DNA of 64,000 bases from Rubrivivax sp. (lineage in GTDB: Bacteria; Pseudomonadota; Gammaproteobacteria; Burkholderiales; Burkholderiaceae_C), in contig JALHPF010000013.1 in NCBI GenBank assembly GCA_022842595.1, positions 1 through 64,000 on the forward strand, in the 5' to 3' direction. Below the pieces are notes generated by a model that searched no databases, was not told where the DNA came from, and worked only from the letters and a program-made list of their open reading frames with translations. Below, one piece after another: positions 56,293 through 64,000 of this stretch; position 1 is the stretch's first letter, and every line of letters begins with the position of its first letter. Position numbers and translations under genes: made by a program.

Positions 56293-57159
56293 ATGCACAC
56301 GCCCTCGGCCTCCGTCCCCCGCGCTGCCGCCTGGATGGCCGGCTGGCTGACGCTGATGGTGGTCATGGCGGTGGCCGGCCGGGAGGCCACGCGCGAGCTG
56401 TCGGTGTTCCAGGTGATGCTGCTGCGCTCGGTGCTTGGCCTGGTGATGCTGTGGCCGCTGGTCCAGGCCGCCGGCGGCATCCAAGCCATGAAGACGCTGC
56501 GCCTGCCGGAGCATGTCGCGCGCAACGTGGTGCATTACGCGGCCCAGTACGGCTGGTTCGTCGCGCTCACGCTGATCCCGCTGGCCCAGTTGGTGGCGCT
56601 CGAGTTCACGATGCCGATTTGGTCGGCTGCGCTGGCGGTGGCCTTTCTCGGCGAGCGCATGAACCGCTGGAAGGTGCTGGCCGTGGCGCTGGGCCTGGCG
56701 GGTGTGGCGGTGATCGTGCGGCCTGCAGCCACCGGCTTGAACCCGGGCCAACTCGTCGCACTGGCCGCGGCGGTGGGCTTCGCGGTGTCGGTGGTGATGG
56801 TCAAGTCGCTGACCCGCACCGACACGGCAATCCAGGTCAGCTTCTGGATGCTGGTGGTGCAGAGCGTCATCGGCCTGGTACCCGCGCTGCTGGCCTGGCA
56901 GTGGCCGTCAGCCGAAGCCTGGGGCTGGGTGGTGGTCGTCGCGTTCTGCGGCACGTTCTCGCACTACTGTTTCGCCCGCGCGATGCAACATGCCGACGCC
57001 ACGGTGGTGGTGCCGATGGACTTCCTGCGCGTGCCGCTGACCGCAGCGGCGGGCTGGGCCGTGTATGCCGAGCGGGTGGACCTGTTCACCGCACTGGGCG
57101 TCGCGCTGATCCTGGGCGGGAACCTGCTCAACCTGCGGCGCGCACCCACGGTACGCTGA
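56293..57159 (+). CDS. EamA/DMT-family transporter
   Basis: A 288-residue permease with ten predicted helices in two EamA halves. The first half ends LEFTMPIWSAALAVAFLGER with MNRWKVLAVALGLAGVAVIV. The second ends MDFLRVPLTAAAGWAVYAER with VDLFTALGVALILGGNLLNL. Family members move amino acids, nucleobases or metabolites. The ATG at 56293 is chosen for the usual N-terminal length; it lacks an obvious ribosome site, and the frame is open further upstream. Confidence 0.88.
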   Translation: MHTPSASVPRAAAWMAGWLTLMVVMAVAGREATRELSVFQVMLLRSVLGLVMLWPLVQAAGGIQAMKTLRLPEHVARNVVHYAAQYGWFVALTLIPLAQLVALEFTMPIWSAALAVAFLGERMNRWKVLAVALGLAGVAVIVRPAATGLNPGQLVALAAAVGFAVSVVMVKSLTRTDTAIQVSFWMLVVQSVIGLVPALLAWQWPSAEAWGWVVVVAFCGTFSHYCFARAMQHADATVVVPMDFLRVPLTAAAGWAVYAERVDLFTALGVALILGGNLLNLRRAPTVR

Positions 57160-58163
57160 GCGGGCACAGGCCGGCGGCGGTTTTTTCAGCGAACGACCGG
57201 TCTACCTTGACACTTGACCTTCGTTCACACCGCCAAGAAAGTCAGCGACAGCAGTCGTTGCCAGGTGGCCAGCATCGACCGGGAGAGGATCCCGGCTGAG
57301 CAACTGCATCGGAAGGCCGTGTACTGACACTGCTGACACGCAGGACACTTCCAGCCGCGACCCCTGAACGCCAGTATTGCAGCCGTTCCGGCCCGTGGTT
57401 GACCTGTCTGAGGCGCCTGCTCGCCAGAGCGGTCCGTGTGCGGTTTCAGAACTCGCTGGAGAATTCGCTGGAGCTTGTGGCGACCCCCTGGGAAACCTGG
57501 TCCCGGCCACGAGCCGGTGTTCGCTACAACCCGAGGCGGGCCCGGTCGCCACGGGTTGGCGAGACGGGCGAACGGCCTGGCGATGAGCGACCTGGCGTAG
57601 GCGAAGGCGCTCTGGTGGCCGGTGCAAGCCCGTCGCGCCGGGGCGCCGACGCTGATTTGTGCAGAGCGCAAGGATGTGCCCGGGTTCAGATCTCCGTCGA
57701 CCCAGGAGGAGCCGGCCGGGTCTTGCGCGCTGCAGCCCTGCGCACGCGAGCCAGGCGGACACTTCGCGCAACGCTGCCCTTTCGGCGGGCTGCCGCGAGC
57801 TCCGCAGCTACAGGACACCTTTCTTTCCGCAGTCGGAAAACGACGGCCATGCATTGGCCTGCCGTGTTCGGGGTGCCGCCCTCGATATCTTCGGGACGGA
57901 GACAGGGCGCTAGAAAAACCTGTCCCCAACGGCGGCGCGTTCGGCATCGCCAGCGGCAACGCGCAGCTGCGCCAGCACTCGCTTGCGGCAGGACTCGCCA
58001 GCATTGTCGGGGTCTATGTTCACTACCGACAGGCTCGGCAGCCAGCTGGAGCCGAGCGCTGTCACCTTCGTGCGCTCCGGCTGGCTATCCACACGGTCGA
58101 CGCCGTGCCCATGGTCGCGGGCGCGCGGCGGAGGCCCTGCTGCAGCAAGTGATGACGATGCGC
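57160..58163. other. 1-kb gene-free stretch with repeats
   Basis: It contains the repeat block 57171-57260 shared with 49703-49800. A minus-strand frame at 57910-58092 of 60 residues (LGSSWLPSLSVVNIDPDNAG) is recognisable as protein-like but matches no family I know. At 57918-57928 the motif ACCTGTCCCC is present. Nothing else is supported. Confidence 0.45.
57171..57260 (+). repeat. Dispersed repeat block, also at 49703
   Basis: See 49703-49800; shared anchors are TTTCAGCGAACGACCGGT-like and GAAAGTCAGCGACNG. Confidence 0.6.
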
Positions 58164-59114
58164 TCAGCGGCCGAAGTCGGCGCGCAGCGTCTTCACCATG
58201 TGCTCGAAGAGCGCGTACGCGCGCCGGTAGTCATGGCGCTCGACCGCCCCCACCGACGGCAGGATGTAGGTTCGATGAATATTCGCGTAGACGGCTGCAG
58301 CGTCGTCGCGGCGATCGATGCACTCCACGATGGCGGGCGCACTGGCGTAGTACTCGGCGGCTCGGCGCCGGCCCTCTGGTGTCGACACGACGACCTCGTC
58401 CCGGAACCAGCGCAGGGTGGTCAGTTCGTGGCAGTCGTCGGGCAGGCCCTGTGACAGGCAGGTGGCGGTGGTGATGTAGCAGGCCGACTTGCTCTTCTTG
58501 CCGACGATCCAGAATGGCTCCATGGAAGTGAAACGGCACTTGGCCTTGCGGTCTCGCTCGATGGCCGCCACCAGGTCGCGCGTGTCGCAGTACTGGTATT
58601 TGTCGTAGTCGTTGGGTGTCTGCCAGAGACTGACGCATTTGCCCGGGCCCATGTTCACGGCCACGTGCACGGGACACTTGTCCAGCGGAACGCTGGCTGC
58701 GTACACATCCTTGCCGTACACGCCCTCCAGGCTGTCGAGATAGAAAAAGAGCAGGTCGCCCGGCACGCCTTCGTCGGCGCCGGCCAGCGCGCCCTTGAGG
58801 AACTCGAATGCCGCACGCTGTGATGCGTGCAGCTTCGACAGCTCGGGGTACTGGAAGGCCTTCATCGAAAAATCGTCGACGGTCTTCTTCTTCAGCCGAC
58901 CCTTCTTGTGGGCGATGTAGATCGGCGCGCACCAGCAGTTCATTGCCAGGTTTTCGGTGTCGTCGCTGGCCCAGTCTGCGGTATTGCCGGCCCACTTGAA
59001 GCGGCCGAGGTACTGCAGTACCTCCTGGCACCAGGCCGCGCGCTCGCCGGCGGCATGGGTGGATATGACCGTGTTGACGAGCTCTCGCTCGTGATCGCTC
59101 AGGGGTCCGGGCAT
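58164..59114 (-). CDS. Papain-like protein with CFI-box C-terminal domain
   Basis: A 316-residue protein. The N-terminal 190 residues have NCWCAPIYIAHKKG (a Cys-protease or NlpC/P60-like Cys motif) and, about 100 residues on, VHVAVNMGPGKCVSLWQTP (the expected His block). The C-terminal part from SACYITTATC through PDDCHELTTLRWFRDEVV and YYASAPAIVECIDRRDDAAA is the CFI-box-CTERM domain, found at the C-terminus of varied bacterial proteins. It may be a cytosolic peptidase or amidase. A second copy of such a protein is not seen nearby, and the substrate is unknown. It may belong to the peptide cluster downstream, but this is inference. Confidence 0.72.
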   Translation of the reverse strand: MPGPLSDHERELVNTVISTHAAGERAAWCQEVLQYLGRFKWAGNTADWASDDTENLAMNCWCAPIYIAHKKGRLKKKTVDDFSMKAFQYPELSKLHASQRAAFEFLKGALAGADEGVPGDLLFFYLDSLEGVYGKDVYAASVPLDKCPVHVAVNMGPGKCVSLWQTPNDYDKYQYCDTRDLVAAIERDRKAKCRFTSMEPFWIVGKKSKSACYITTATCLSQGLPDDCHELTTLRWFRDEVVVSTPEGRRRAAEYYASAPAIVECIDRRDDAAAVYANIHRTYILPSVGAVERHDYRRAYALFEHMVKTLRADFGR

Positions 59115-59925
59115 CCTGGGTCTCCGACAGTTGTGGCGCTGGGCTTGCTTGCAGCTTTTACCACGCAGGTTTCCCTAGTCCAAGGCCCCGCGGCCCGAAT
59201 GCAGCGGGCAGCGCCATCGTCAGTCTCCAGTCATGGCCTGCCATGGCCTCGGGCGCTCGAGCAGCGGCGCTCAGTCCACCCCGGGCTCGGCGGTGAAGGT
59301 GGCGGCTTGCTGTTGCACCAGGCCGTACAGCGCGGTCTGTTCCAGACGGTAAGGCTCGCAGTGAACCGGGGTGCCATCCGCTGCGGCCCAGCTTCGGGGC
59401 CCTCGGTGCCAGTGCGACCGATCGCTTCGGGCGACGAATTGAGGGCCGCCGATTTCGCTGAAGGGCCGACAGCGCAAGTTCGGGCAGGTGAAGAGCGGTC
59501 ATCGACGGGGTGCTGCGTGCCACGCGCAAGCCTTTCGGCCGCTGCGGGCCTCCAGTCGACCCTGATCGCCACCACCGGCAGTGCGAACCTCACGCCGGTG
59601 CGGGGCGCTGCATGGCCGGGCCCTCTGCTGTCCCGCCTGCGCTTCAGTGGACAGAACGCCGGCCTGCCGCTGCCCCATCGTCGATTGGGCATTCGCCGCC
59701 GAAGCTGCCTGTTCGAGGCGATACGCCGCGCCGAGGCACTGCGCGACGTAGCGCTGCGTGGAAGGCGCCAAGCGGGTTCACGCGCCCTTGCCGGGCGCTG
59801 TTTCCGACACCGGCTGAACGGGCCTGGCGCACGACGACCGACGTGACGCCGCGGGCTTCGTCTGCCACACTCACCGCGCAACATCTCAGCGGCCGACGAG
59901 CCGAATCACCGAAGCGGAGTCCGAA
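59115..59925. other. Gene-free stretch before the protease
   Basis: 810 bases with no supported gene. A block at 59425-59470 (GGGCGACGAATTGAGGGCC) is a further distant member of the dispersed repeat family. Confidence 0.45.
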
Positions 59926-60708
59926 GTGGCTGGCAACAACAATTTCGCAGCGCTGAAGCAGCACGCGACGAAGGAATACAAGTTCAAGCAAGGCCGCTCG
60001 ATCGCCGAGCTCGACCCGCAGAAGGCCGCCACTAGCGACGCGATCAATGCCGTCAAGCTGTCGAGCAGCGAATTCGACGGCATCAAGAAGGGCATGTGCG
60101 CGGCGCTCGCCGCGCACTGGCTGAAGGAAAAGCTCGGCTCGTCGTCGCATCCGGCCTTCAAGGGAAAGTCGGCCGGTGACGCCGTCCACGCAGGCCGCAA
60201 TCTCGAGACCGTCAGCTTCAACGTGCCGAAGTTCCTGGCCTATGCCCAGAGCCCCTCGCCAGAGGCCATCCTGAAGCAGCACGGCCTGGAGCCCAGCGCG
60301 AAGGCCGCTGATTTCCAGCCGATGGTCACCCGCTCCCGCATCGCCGAGGAACGTCATCACAACCGCGACGGCAGCATCCGCATCAACCGGGTGTCGGTGG
60401 TCGACACCCAGGTCGTCGAGTCCTTCGTCAACGCCTGCAACGTGCAGTTCCTGAAGGCCGGACGCGGCGTCTACATCGCCTTCAAGGCCAAAGGCCGGAC
60501 CCTCGAGAAGCCGGGTGGCGGGCACGCGGTGGCCGCCTACCGCAGCCGTGGCAGCACGCTGTACTTCTTCGATCCGAACTGCGGCGTTTATGCCATCACC
60601 GATCCAGCAGCGTTCTTCAGGGCCTTTGTCGCCTGCTATGACGGCATCGGCTATGACGTGGACTTCAACACCGTCCAGGGCAGCGGCTTCACCTACGTCG
60701 ACCGCTAG
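59926..60708 (+). CDS. YopT-type (C58-like) cysteine protease domain protein
   Basis: A 260-residue protein starting with GTG (CGGAG seven bases upstream). The catalytic triad of the YopT/AvrPphB fold is visible: Cys in KKGMCAALAAHWLKE (residue about 64), His in KPGGGHAVAAYRS (about 203) and Asp in TLYFFDPNCGVYA (about 217). There is no signal peptide. Such proteases are often secreted effectors that clip host proteins. The RiPP genes start 700 bases further on in the same direction, so a role in leader removal is possible but unsupported. Confidence 0.78.
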   Translation: MAGNNNFAALKQHATKEYKFKQGRSIAELDPQKAATSDAINAVKLSSSEFDGIKKGMCAALAAHWLKEKLGSSSHPAFKGKSAGDAVHAGRNLETVSFNVPKFLAYAQSPSPEAILKQHGLEPSAKAADFQPMVTRSRIAEERHHNRDGSIRINRVSVVDTQVVESFVNACNVQFLKAGRGVYIAFKAKGRTLEKPGGGHAVAAYRSRGSTLYFFDPNCGVYAITDPAAFFRAFVACYDGIGYDVDFNTVQGSGFTYVDR

Positions 60709-60763
60709 CATTGCCAACACCGGTTGTCCGCTTTGCCGCGCGCCATCGCGCCGAGCCGGTTTC

Positions 60764-60929
60764 GACGACGGGGACGTCGTGCTCGTCGACCCCGCCATCG
60801 AGGCCGCGCACGGCCACGCACGGCCACGCACGGCCACGGCTTCGTTGCGCTGGTCGACGGCACATCCGGCTTGAATCGGTTCTGGCGCCGCGGCAGCAAC
60901 GGGTGCCCGCCTTGGCCGAGAACGGCTGA
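60764..60929 (+). pseudogene. Remnant of a UmuD/LexA-type S24 peptidase
   Basis: Pieces of the S24 fold appear in three frames: DDGDVVLVDPAIEAAHGHA, then HGFVALVDGTSGLNRFWRRG, then VPALAENG. The joins lie in a tandem run of GCACGGCCAC, which accounts for the frame changes. The active Ser/Lys region is at GFVALVDG. It is broken and can hardly be functional. Confidence 0.5.
60808..60837 (+). repeat. Three perfect copies of GCACGGCCAC
   Basis: A 30-base tandem array of a 10-base unit inside the UmuD-like remnant, consistent with slippage expansion. Confidence 0.9.
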
Positions 60930-61409
60930 GTCAGCCGCAGCCACCGATACAGGCTCTCCATCGGATCGGCGCTGATCGATGCCGATCGCGAACGCATCGT
61001 GCGCACTGCGGCGCAACCGGGGGCATGGGTGGCAAGTCGGCCGCCGACATCGACGGCCTCCAAATCACCGGCGGCTGCACCGGCCGCATGGCCTGGTGAA
61101 GCGCATCGCCAGCGTCACTCCGGCCGCGCAGTGGGTGCGCGGCGCGACCGCTCTTCCAGCGTCGTCAAAGGCCTCGGGCAGGACGCCCGACCGGTCTTCG
61201 GCTGAGGCCGCTGCGCGACCCCGCGCCGCGGCGCCCGCCAGCGCGACACCAACCTAGGGATACACGCCTGCCGGTGGCGGATCGACACTGATCCTGCACG
61301 CTGAAGCTGGTGGTTGGCTTCCTTGTCGGAGCCCCCCATCGGCGCAGAGGCTGGCCTGCCGGCTCGACAGGTCCCTCTCCGATGAGGCGTGGCAGAAGGA
61401 GGCACAAGC
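60930..61409. other. Leader region before the RiPP cluster
   Basis: 480 bases without supported gene. The promoter of the precursor gene must lie here. The ribosome site AAGGAGG (61396-61402) stands seven bases before the precursor ATG. Confidence 0.45.
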
Positions 61410-62138
61410 ATGGCCATTCGCAATCCGCCACCTGGCGACGATGCAAAGGGCAGCGCCGGCCAGCCTGCAGCGCCGCCAGGCGACGACGCCCCGGTGGAGA
61501 CCAAGCAATTCGTCTACCACGTCAATCCCGAAACTAACCAGGTGCTCAAGGTCGAAGAGCTGGACCCCGCCACTGGTGACAGGAAGGAGCTCCCCATGGA
61601 CAACCAGTCCTACGATGCGTACGGCAGCTACGACCCCTATGCCAACTACTACGCAGCCGGTGCCGGTGATGCCTATGCCGGCTACGACATGTCCGGTTAC
61701 GCCGACCCTTATGCGGGCTACGACATGTCCGGCTACGGCGGCTACGGCAGCTATGGCGACCCCTATGCCGGCTACGACATGACTGGTGGCTACGAGGCTT
61801 ATGGCGACGATACCGGGGGCAGCGCACCTGCGTTCCTGCCACAACGCTGCATCCCGCCGCCGCGCTGCGTTCCGCCGCCGCGTTGCCTGCCCCCGTGCTT
61901 GCCGCCGCCGCGCTGTGCACCACCGCCACCCCCGTGCCTGCCACCCCAGCGCTGCTTGCCGCCGCCGCGGTGCATTCCACCTCCCTGCATTCCGCAGCCT
62001 TGCATCCCGCAGCCTTGCATCCCGCAACGCTGCTTGCCGCCGGTGTGCATCCCACAACGGTGCCTGCCACCCCCGCGTTGCATTCCGCCACCCCGTTGCC
62101 TGCCGCCGCCGCGGTGTCTGGTCAATCCGGGCGGATGA
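61410..62138 (+). CDS. Cys/Pro-repeat RiPP precursor-like protein
   Basis: A 242-residue protein with a strong ribosome site. Three regions are seen. Residues 1-65 are a hydrophilic leader-like part (NPPPGDDAKGSAGQPAAP, YHVNPETNQVLKVEELDP). Residues 66-135 are Tyr/Gly/Asp-rich with three DPYAGYDM-like repeats. Residues 142-242 are a Cys-rich tail: 17 cysteines at 147, 153, 159, 163, 169, 176, 182, 188, 193, 198, 203, 208, 213, 218, 224, 230 and 236, each followed by a hydrophobic residue and mostly Pro, in units such as LPPPRC, IPQRC and IPQPC. No Cys lies before residue 147, and Ser/Thr are absent from the tail. With YcaO and SagB genes downstream, the Cys are likely turned to thiazoles. Confidence 0.82.
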   Translation: MAIRNPPPGDDAKGSAGQPAAPPGDDAPVETKQFVYHVNPETNQVLKVEELDPATGDRKELPMDNQSYDAYGSYDPYANYYAAGAGDAYAGYDMSGYADPYAGYDMSGYGGYGSYGDPYAGYDMTGGYEAYGDDTGGSAPAFLPQRCIPPPRCVPPPRCLPPCLPPPRCAPPPPPCLPPQRCLPPPRCIPPPCIPQPCIPQPCIPQRCLPPVCIPQRCLPPPRCIPPPRCLPPPRCLVNPGG

Positions 62139-62180
62139 CTGAAGGCGGCACGATGTGATGCCGGGCATCGCCGTGTGGCC

Positions 62181-63533
62181 ATGCCCCGCCATGCCTTTCC
62201 CACCCAGATGCGATTGCAGAGCCGGCACCGTGCACCCCTGAGCGCCACCTTGCGGGCCCTGCCGCGCTTGCTGCATCCACAGCGCGGGCCGATCTTCTCG
62301 TTGGAAAGGCAGCCTGTCTGCGGTGCCGAACCACGGTTTGCCCATGTGCATGCGTGGGCCGGCGCTGGCGCAGCGCACAGGCGCGGTCGGCCTGGCCGCC
62401 TGCGCACGGGCGGCTCGGCATTGAGCTGGCCGCTGGCCACGGCCAAGGCGGTGGGCGAATCTGTCGAGCGCAGCAGCGTGCTCCAGTGGGAACCGCAAGT
62501 CCAGATGGCGCCCGCGCGCGCCCTGGGTGCCCATGCCGACCTGGCGGCCTGCGACATGTTCCACGCCGACCAGCGCGCCGCGCCGGGCTTCGCGTTCCAG
62601 CGCGTCGACGAGCACACCGTGATCGGCTGGGTGATGGCCTACTCGCTGACGCGACAGCAGCCCGGCTTCGTGCCGGCCACGCTGGCCCATCTCTATTACG
62701 AACCGCGAAGCACGGGCGATGCCTTCGACCTCTGTCCGGTCAGTGGCTACGCCTGCGGCAACTCGCTCGAAGAAGCCTTGCTCGGCGCCTTGTGCGAAGT
62801 GGTCGAGCGTGACGCGCTGATGATTGCCTGGTATCAACGCCTGGCCGTGCCCTCGCTGGACCTGGGCTCGCTGCGCAGCCCGATGGTGCGTGAAGCGCTG
62901 CAACGCTTTGCCCCGGCGCCGGTGCGCCTGTACTGCAGCGACATCACCACCGACATCGGCATCCCGGCGGTGCTGGTGATGATGAGCTCGCAAGCGCCGG
63001 GCTGGCCCGCTGCGGCGGTGGCCACGGCGGCCGATCTGTCGATGGACCGTGCCGTCGTCAAGGCCCTCGGTGAACTGAGCAGTGGGCATTGGTTGCATCG
63101 GGCCAACCCGGGCCGGGTGGTTCCGATGCGCGAAGTTCAGACGCCGGAAGAGCACGGGCTTTTCTACGCGCACCCGTCGGCCTTGCCCCACCTCGATCTC
63201 TTCCTGCATCCGCGCAGCTGCCACCGCGCGCTGCCGCCACAGGCCGTCGGCGCGGCCGAGGAGGATGTGCTGGTGCTGCTCGACACGGCCGTGCAGCGCC
63301 TGGCCGCACGCGGCCTGGAGGCCTGGGCCATCGAGCTGACGGCGGCCAACGTGGCGGCCGAAGGCCTGCATGTCGTCAAGGTCGTCGTGCCCGGCATGCA
63401 GCCGATCGACTTCGGCAACCGGCAGCGTCACCTCGGCGGCACACGCTTGTATGCCGCGCCCCGGGCCATGGGCTTTCGCACCGCGGCGACTGCGCCGGCG
63501 GGGCTGAACGCCGCCCCTCACCCGTTTCCCTGA
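62181..63533 (+). CDS. YcaO-domain azoline-forming cyclodehydratase
   Basis: A 450-residue enzyme. YcaO motifs that bind ATP-Mg are present: AKAVGESVERSSV (about residue 90) and ALCEVVERDALMIAWYQRLA. The C-terminus ends PHPFP, the Pro-rich tail (PXPXP) needed by azoline-forming YcaO proteins of the TOMM type. It would use ATP to cyclise Cys of the neighbouring precursor to thiazolines. GTG at 62175 and ATG at 62208 are other possible starts; the 42 bases after the precursor stop hold no strong ribosome site. No E1-like (C protein) domain is fused, so a separate docking protein should lie beyond the window. Confidence 0.9.
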   Translation: MPRHAFPTQMRLQSRHRAPLSATLRALPRLLHPQRGPIFSLERQPVCGAEPRFAHVHAWAGAGAAHRRGRPGRLRTGGSALSWPLATAKAVGESVERSSVLQWEPQVQMAPARALGAHADLAACDMFHADQRAAPGFAFQRVDEHTVIGWVMAYSLTRQQPGFVPATLAHLYYEPRSTGDAFDLCPVSGYACGNSLEEALLGALCEVVERDALMIAWYQRLAVPSLDLGSLRSPMVREALQRFAPAPVRLYCSDITTDIGIPAVLVMMSSQAPGWPAAAVATAADLSMDRAVVKALGELSSGHWLHRANPGRVVPMREVQTPEEHGLFYAHPSALPHLDLFLHPRSCHRALPPQAVGAAEEDVLVLLDTAVQRLAARGLEAWAIELTAANVAAEGLHVVKVVVPGMQPIDFGNRQRHLGGTRLYAAPRAMGFRTAATAPAGLNAAPHPFP

Positions 63534-63555
63534 CGTTCGGAAAGACAGGCCCGAG

Positions 63556-64000
63556 ATGCTGCCTATCGAAGAAAACGCCGCCATGGTCTTTCACAGGCAG
63601 ACGTCGATGCAGCCGGTACCAGGCATGCCGATGCCCGAACCACCGGCCCCGGCGGCTGCGCCTGCGGCCCTGGCGTTGCCGCTGCCACCGGCTTTGCCTT
63701 TGCCCGCACCTTCGCTCGAACAGGCCATCACCGCCCGCCGCACCGGCCGCGCCTTCGACCCCGGGGCGCAGATCACGCTCGACGCCCTCGCCCGGATGCT
63801 GCAGCTCTCGCTGGGCCTCACGTCGAGTGACGCCCATGGCGTGCACCGCGCCGTGCCATCGGCGGGCGCTGCCTACCCTGTCGATGCCCTGGTCATCTCG
63901 CAGCGCGTCTGCGGCCTGGCGCCAGGGGTGTATGCCTACGACGCTGTCGCGCACAGCCTGAGCTTGAGGCGGCAAGGCCTTTTCCCGCGAGAACTGACAT
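63556..64000 (+). CDS. SagB-type azoline dehydrogenase, N-terminal part (cut by window end)
   Basis: 148 residues are visible. A Pro/Ala-rich N-terminus is followed by the nitroreductase-like SagB start: LEQAITARRTGRAFDPGAQI, LDALARMLQLSLGLTSSDAH, VHRAVPSAGAAYPVDALVIS, GLAPGVYAYDAVAHSLSLRR. RAVPSAGAAYP is the hallmark of the SagB subgroup, which oxidises azolines to azoles using FMN. It starts 22 bases after the YcaO gene, in one operon. ATG at 63583 is an alternative start. The gene continues beyond the window. Confidence 0.9.
   Translation, partial: MLPIEENAAMVFHRQTSMQPVPGMPMPEPPAPAAAPAALALPLPPALPLPAPSLEQAITARRTGRAFDPGAQITLDALARMLQLSLGLTSSDAHGVHRAVPSAGAAYPVDALVISQRVCGLAPGVYAYDAVAHSLSLRRQGLFPRELT

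Noticed and set aside
57910..58092. 60-residue minus-strand frame
   Set aside because: Protein-like stretch but no start signal, no family, and surrounded by decayed DNA.
61860..62110. Possible CRISPR or minisatellite array
   Set aside because: The repetition is codon-based, has no constant spacers, and encodes an ordered Cys/Pro pattern.
61410..62138. Reading the Cys-rich protein as a plain structural or metal-binding protein
   Set aside because: Not excluded, but adjacency to YcaO with PHPFP tail and SagB, the lack of Ser/Thr in the core and the absence of Cys in the leader fit a RiPP precursor better.
61254..63584. 776-residue minus-strand open frame with long Arg/Gly/Cys-poor repeats
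   Set aside because: Mirror of the precursor and YcaO genes; the plus strand has a strong ribosome site and clear YcaO motifs.

Overview
The window is very GC-rich DNA from what looks like a betaproteobacterium of the order Burkholderiales (Rubrivivax/Leptothrix/Comamonadaceae-like). The basis is gene content and codon bias: a YiaA/B-type inner-membrane protein, a DUF2145 protein, an MFS-PlsC fusion, an FtrA/GlxA-type regulator, a DUF3445 haem protein and a DUF3750 protein. No rRNA or species marker is present, so the placement is an inference. All calls were made by reading the sequence without database searches.

Layout. 1-9.4 kb is ordinary chromosome: a tight minus-strand run of six genes (YiaA/B-like protein, small exported protein, DUF2145, membrane protein, amidohydrolase, MFS-PlsC fusion), a divergent XRE regulator, a YchJ-like protein, an aldo/keto reductase and an alpha/beta hydrolase. 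A tRNA-Ala(CGC) at 9.43 kb is followed by a terminator, a perfect 19-bp-arm palindrome and a truncated type I restriction specificity gene, which suggests an old integration site.

10.4-15.2 kb holds an AraC-type regulator divergent from a small membrane protein, then hppD and a DUF3445 haem-oxygenase-like gene. The first 22 codons of the DUF3445 gene, and the bases just before its start, look like a copy of the hppD start.

15.2-28.3 kb is a coherent catabolic island: TonB-dependent receptor; class III aminotransferase and PhzF-like isomerase; and a five-gene minus-strand operon of MFS transporter, FAD oxidoreductase, HDAC-type deacetylase, M20 amidohydrolase and XRE-cupin regulator. Divergent from that operon are an M81 (MlrC-like) metallohydrolase and a RidA protein. 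A 15-bp palindrome, TTTCC-N5-GGAAA, occurs in three promoter regions here and is probably the regulator's operator. An amide- or acyl-linked amine compound taken up through the receptor is the best guess at substrate.

28-60 kb is a mosaic. Intact genes (EF-G-like GTPase, DUF3750, exported protein plus SPOR-like protein, GAF-GGDEF cyclase, M48 protease, CoA transferase, KefB-like antiporter, large winged-helix/ATPase regulator, acetoacetate decarboxylase-like protein, cNMP-rhodanese protein, zinc alcohol dehydrogenase, EamA transporter) alternate with long gaps. The gaps hold gene remnants (aldo/keto reductase, cation-efflux C-terminus, DHFR-like, 2OG-Fe oxygenase, UmuD), three separate pieces of IS91-type transposase, and several families of dispersed repeats. 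One repeat family is a 103-bp MITE-like element present four times at exactly the same length.

58-64 kb ends with a papain-like/CFI-box protein, a YopT-type cysteine protease, and the start of a RiPP gene cluster that runs off the window. The cluster has a 242-residue precursor-like protein with 17 cysteines in [ILVA]PPPRC-type repeats, a YcaO cyclodehydratase ending in PHPFP, and a SagB-type dehydrogenase. Together these predict a poly-thiazole, proline-rich peptide. This is the most likely new biological system in the window.
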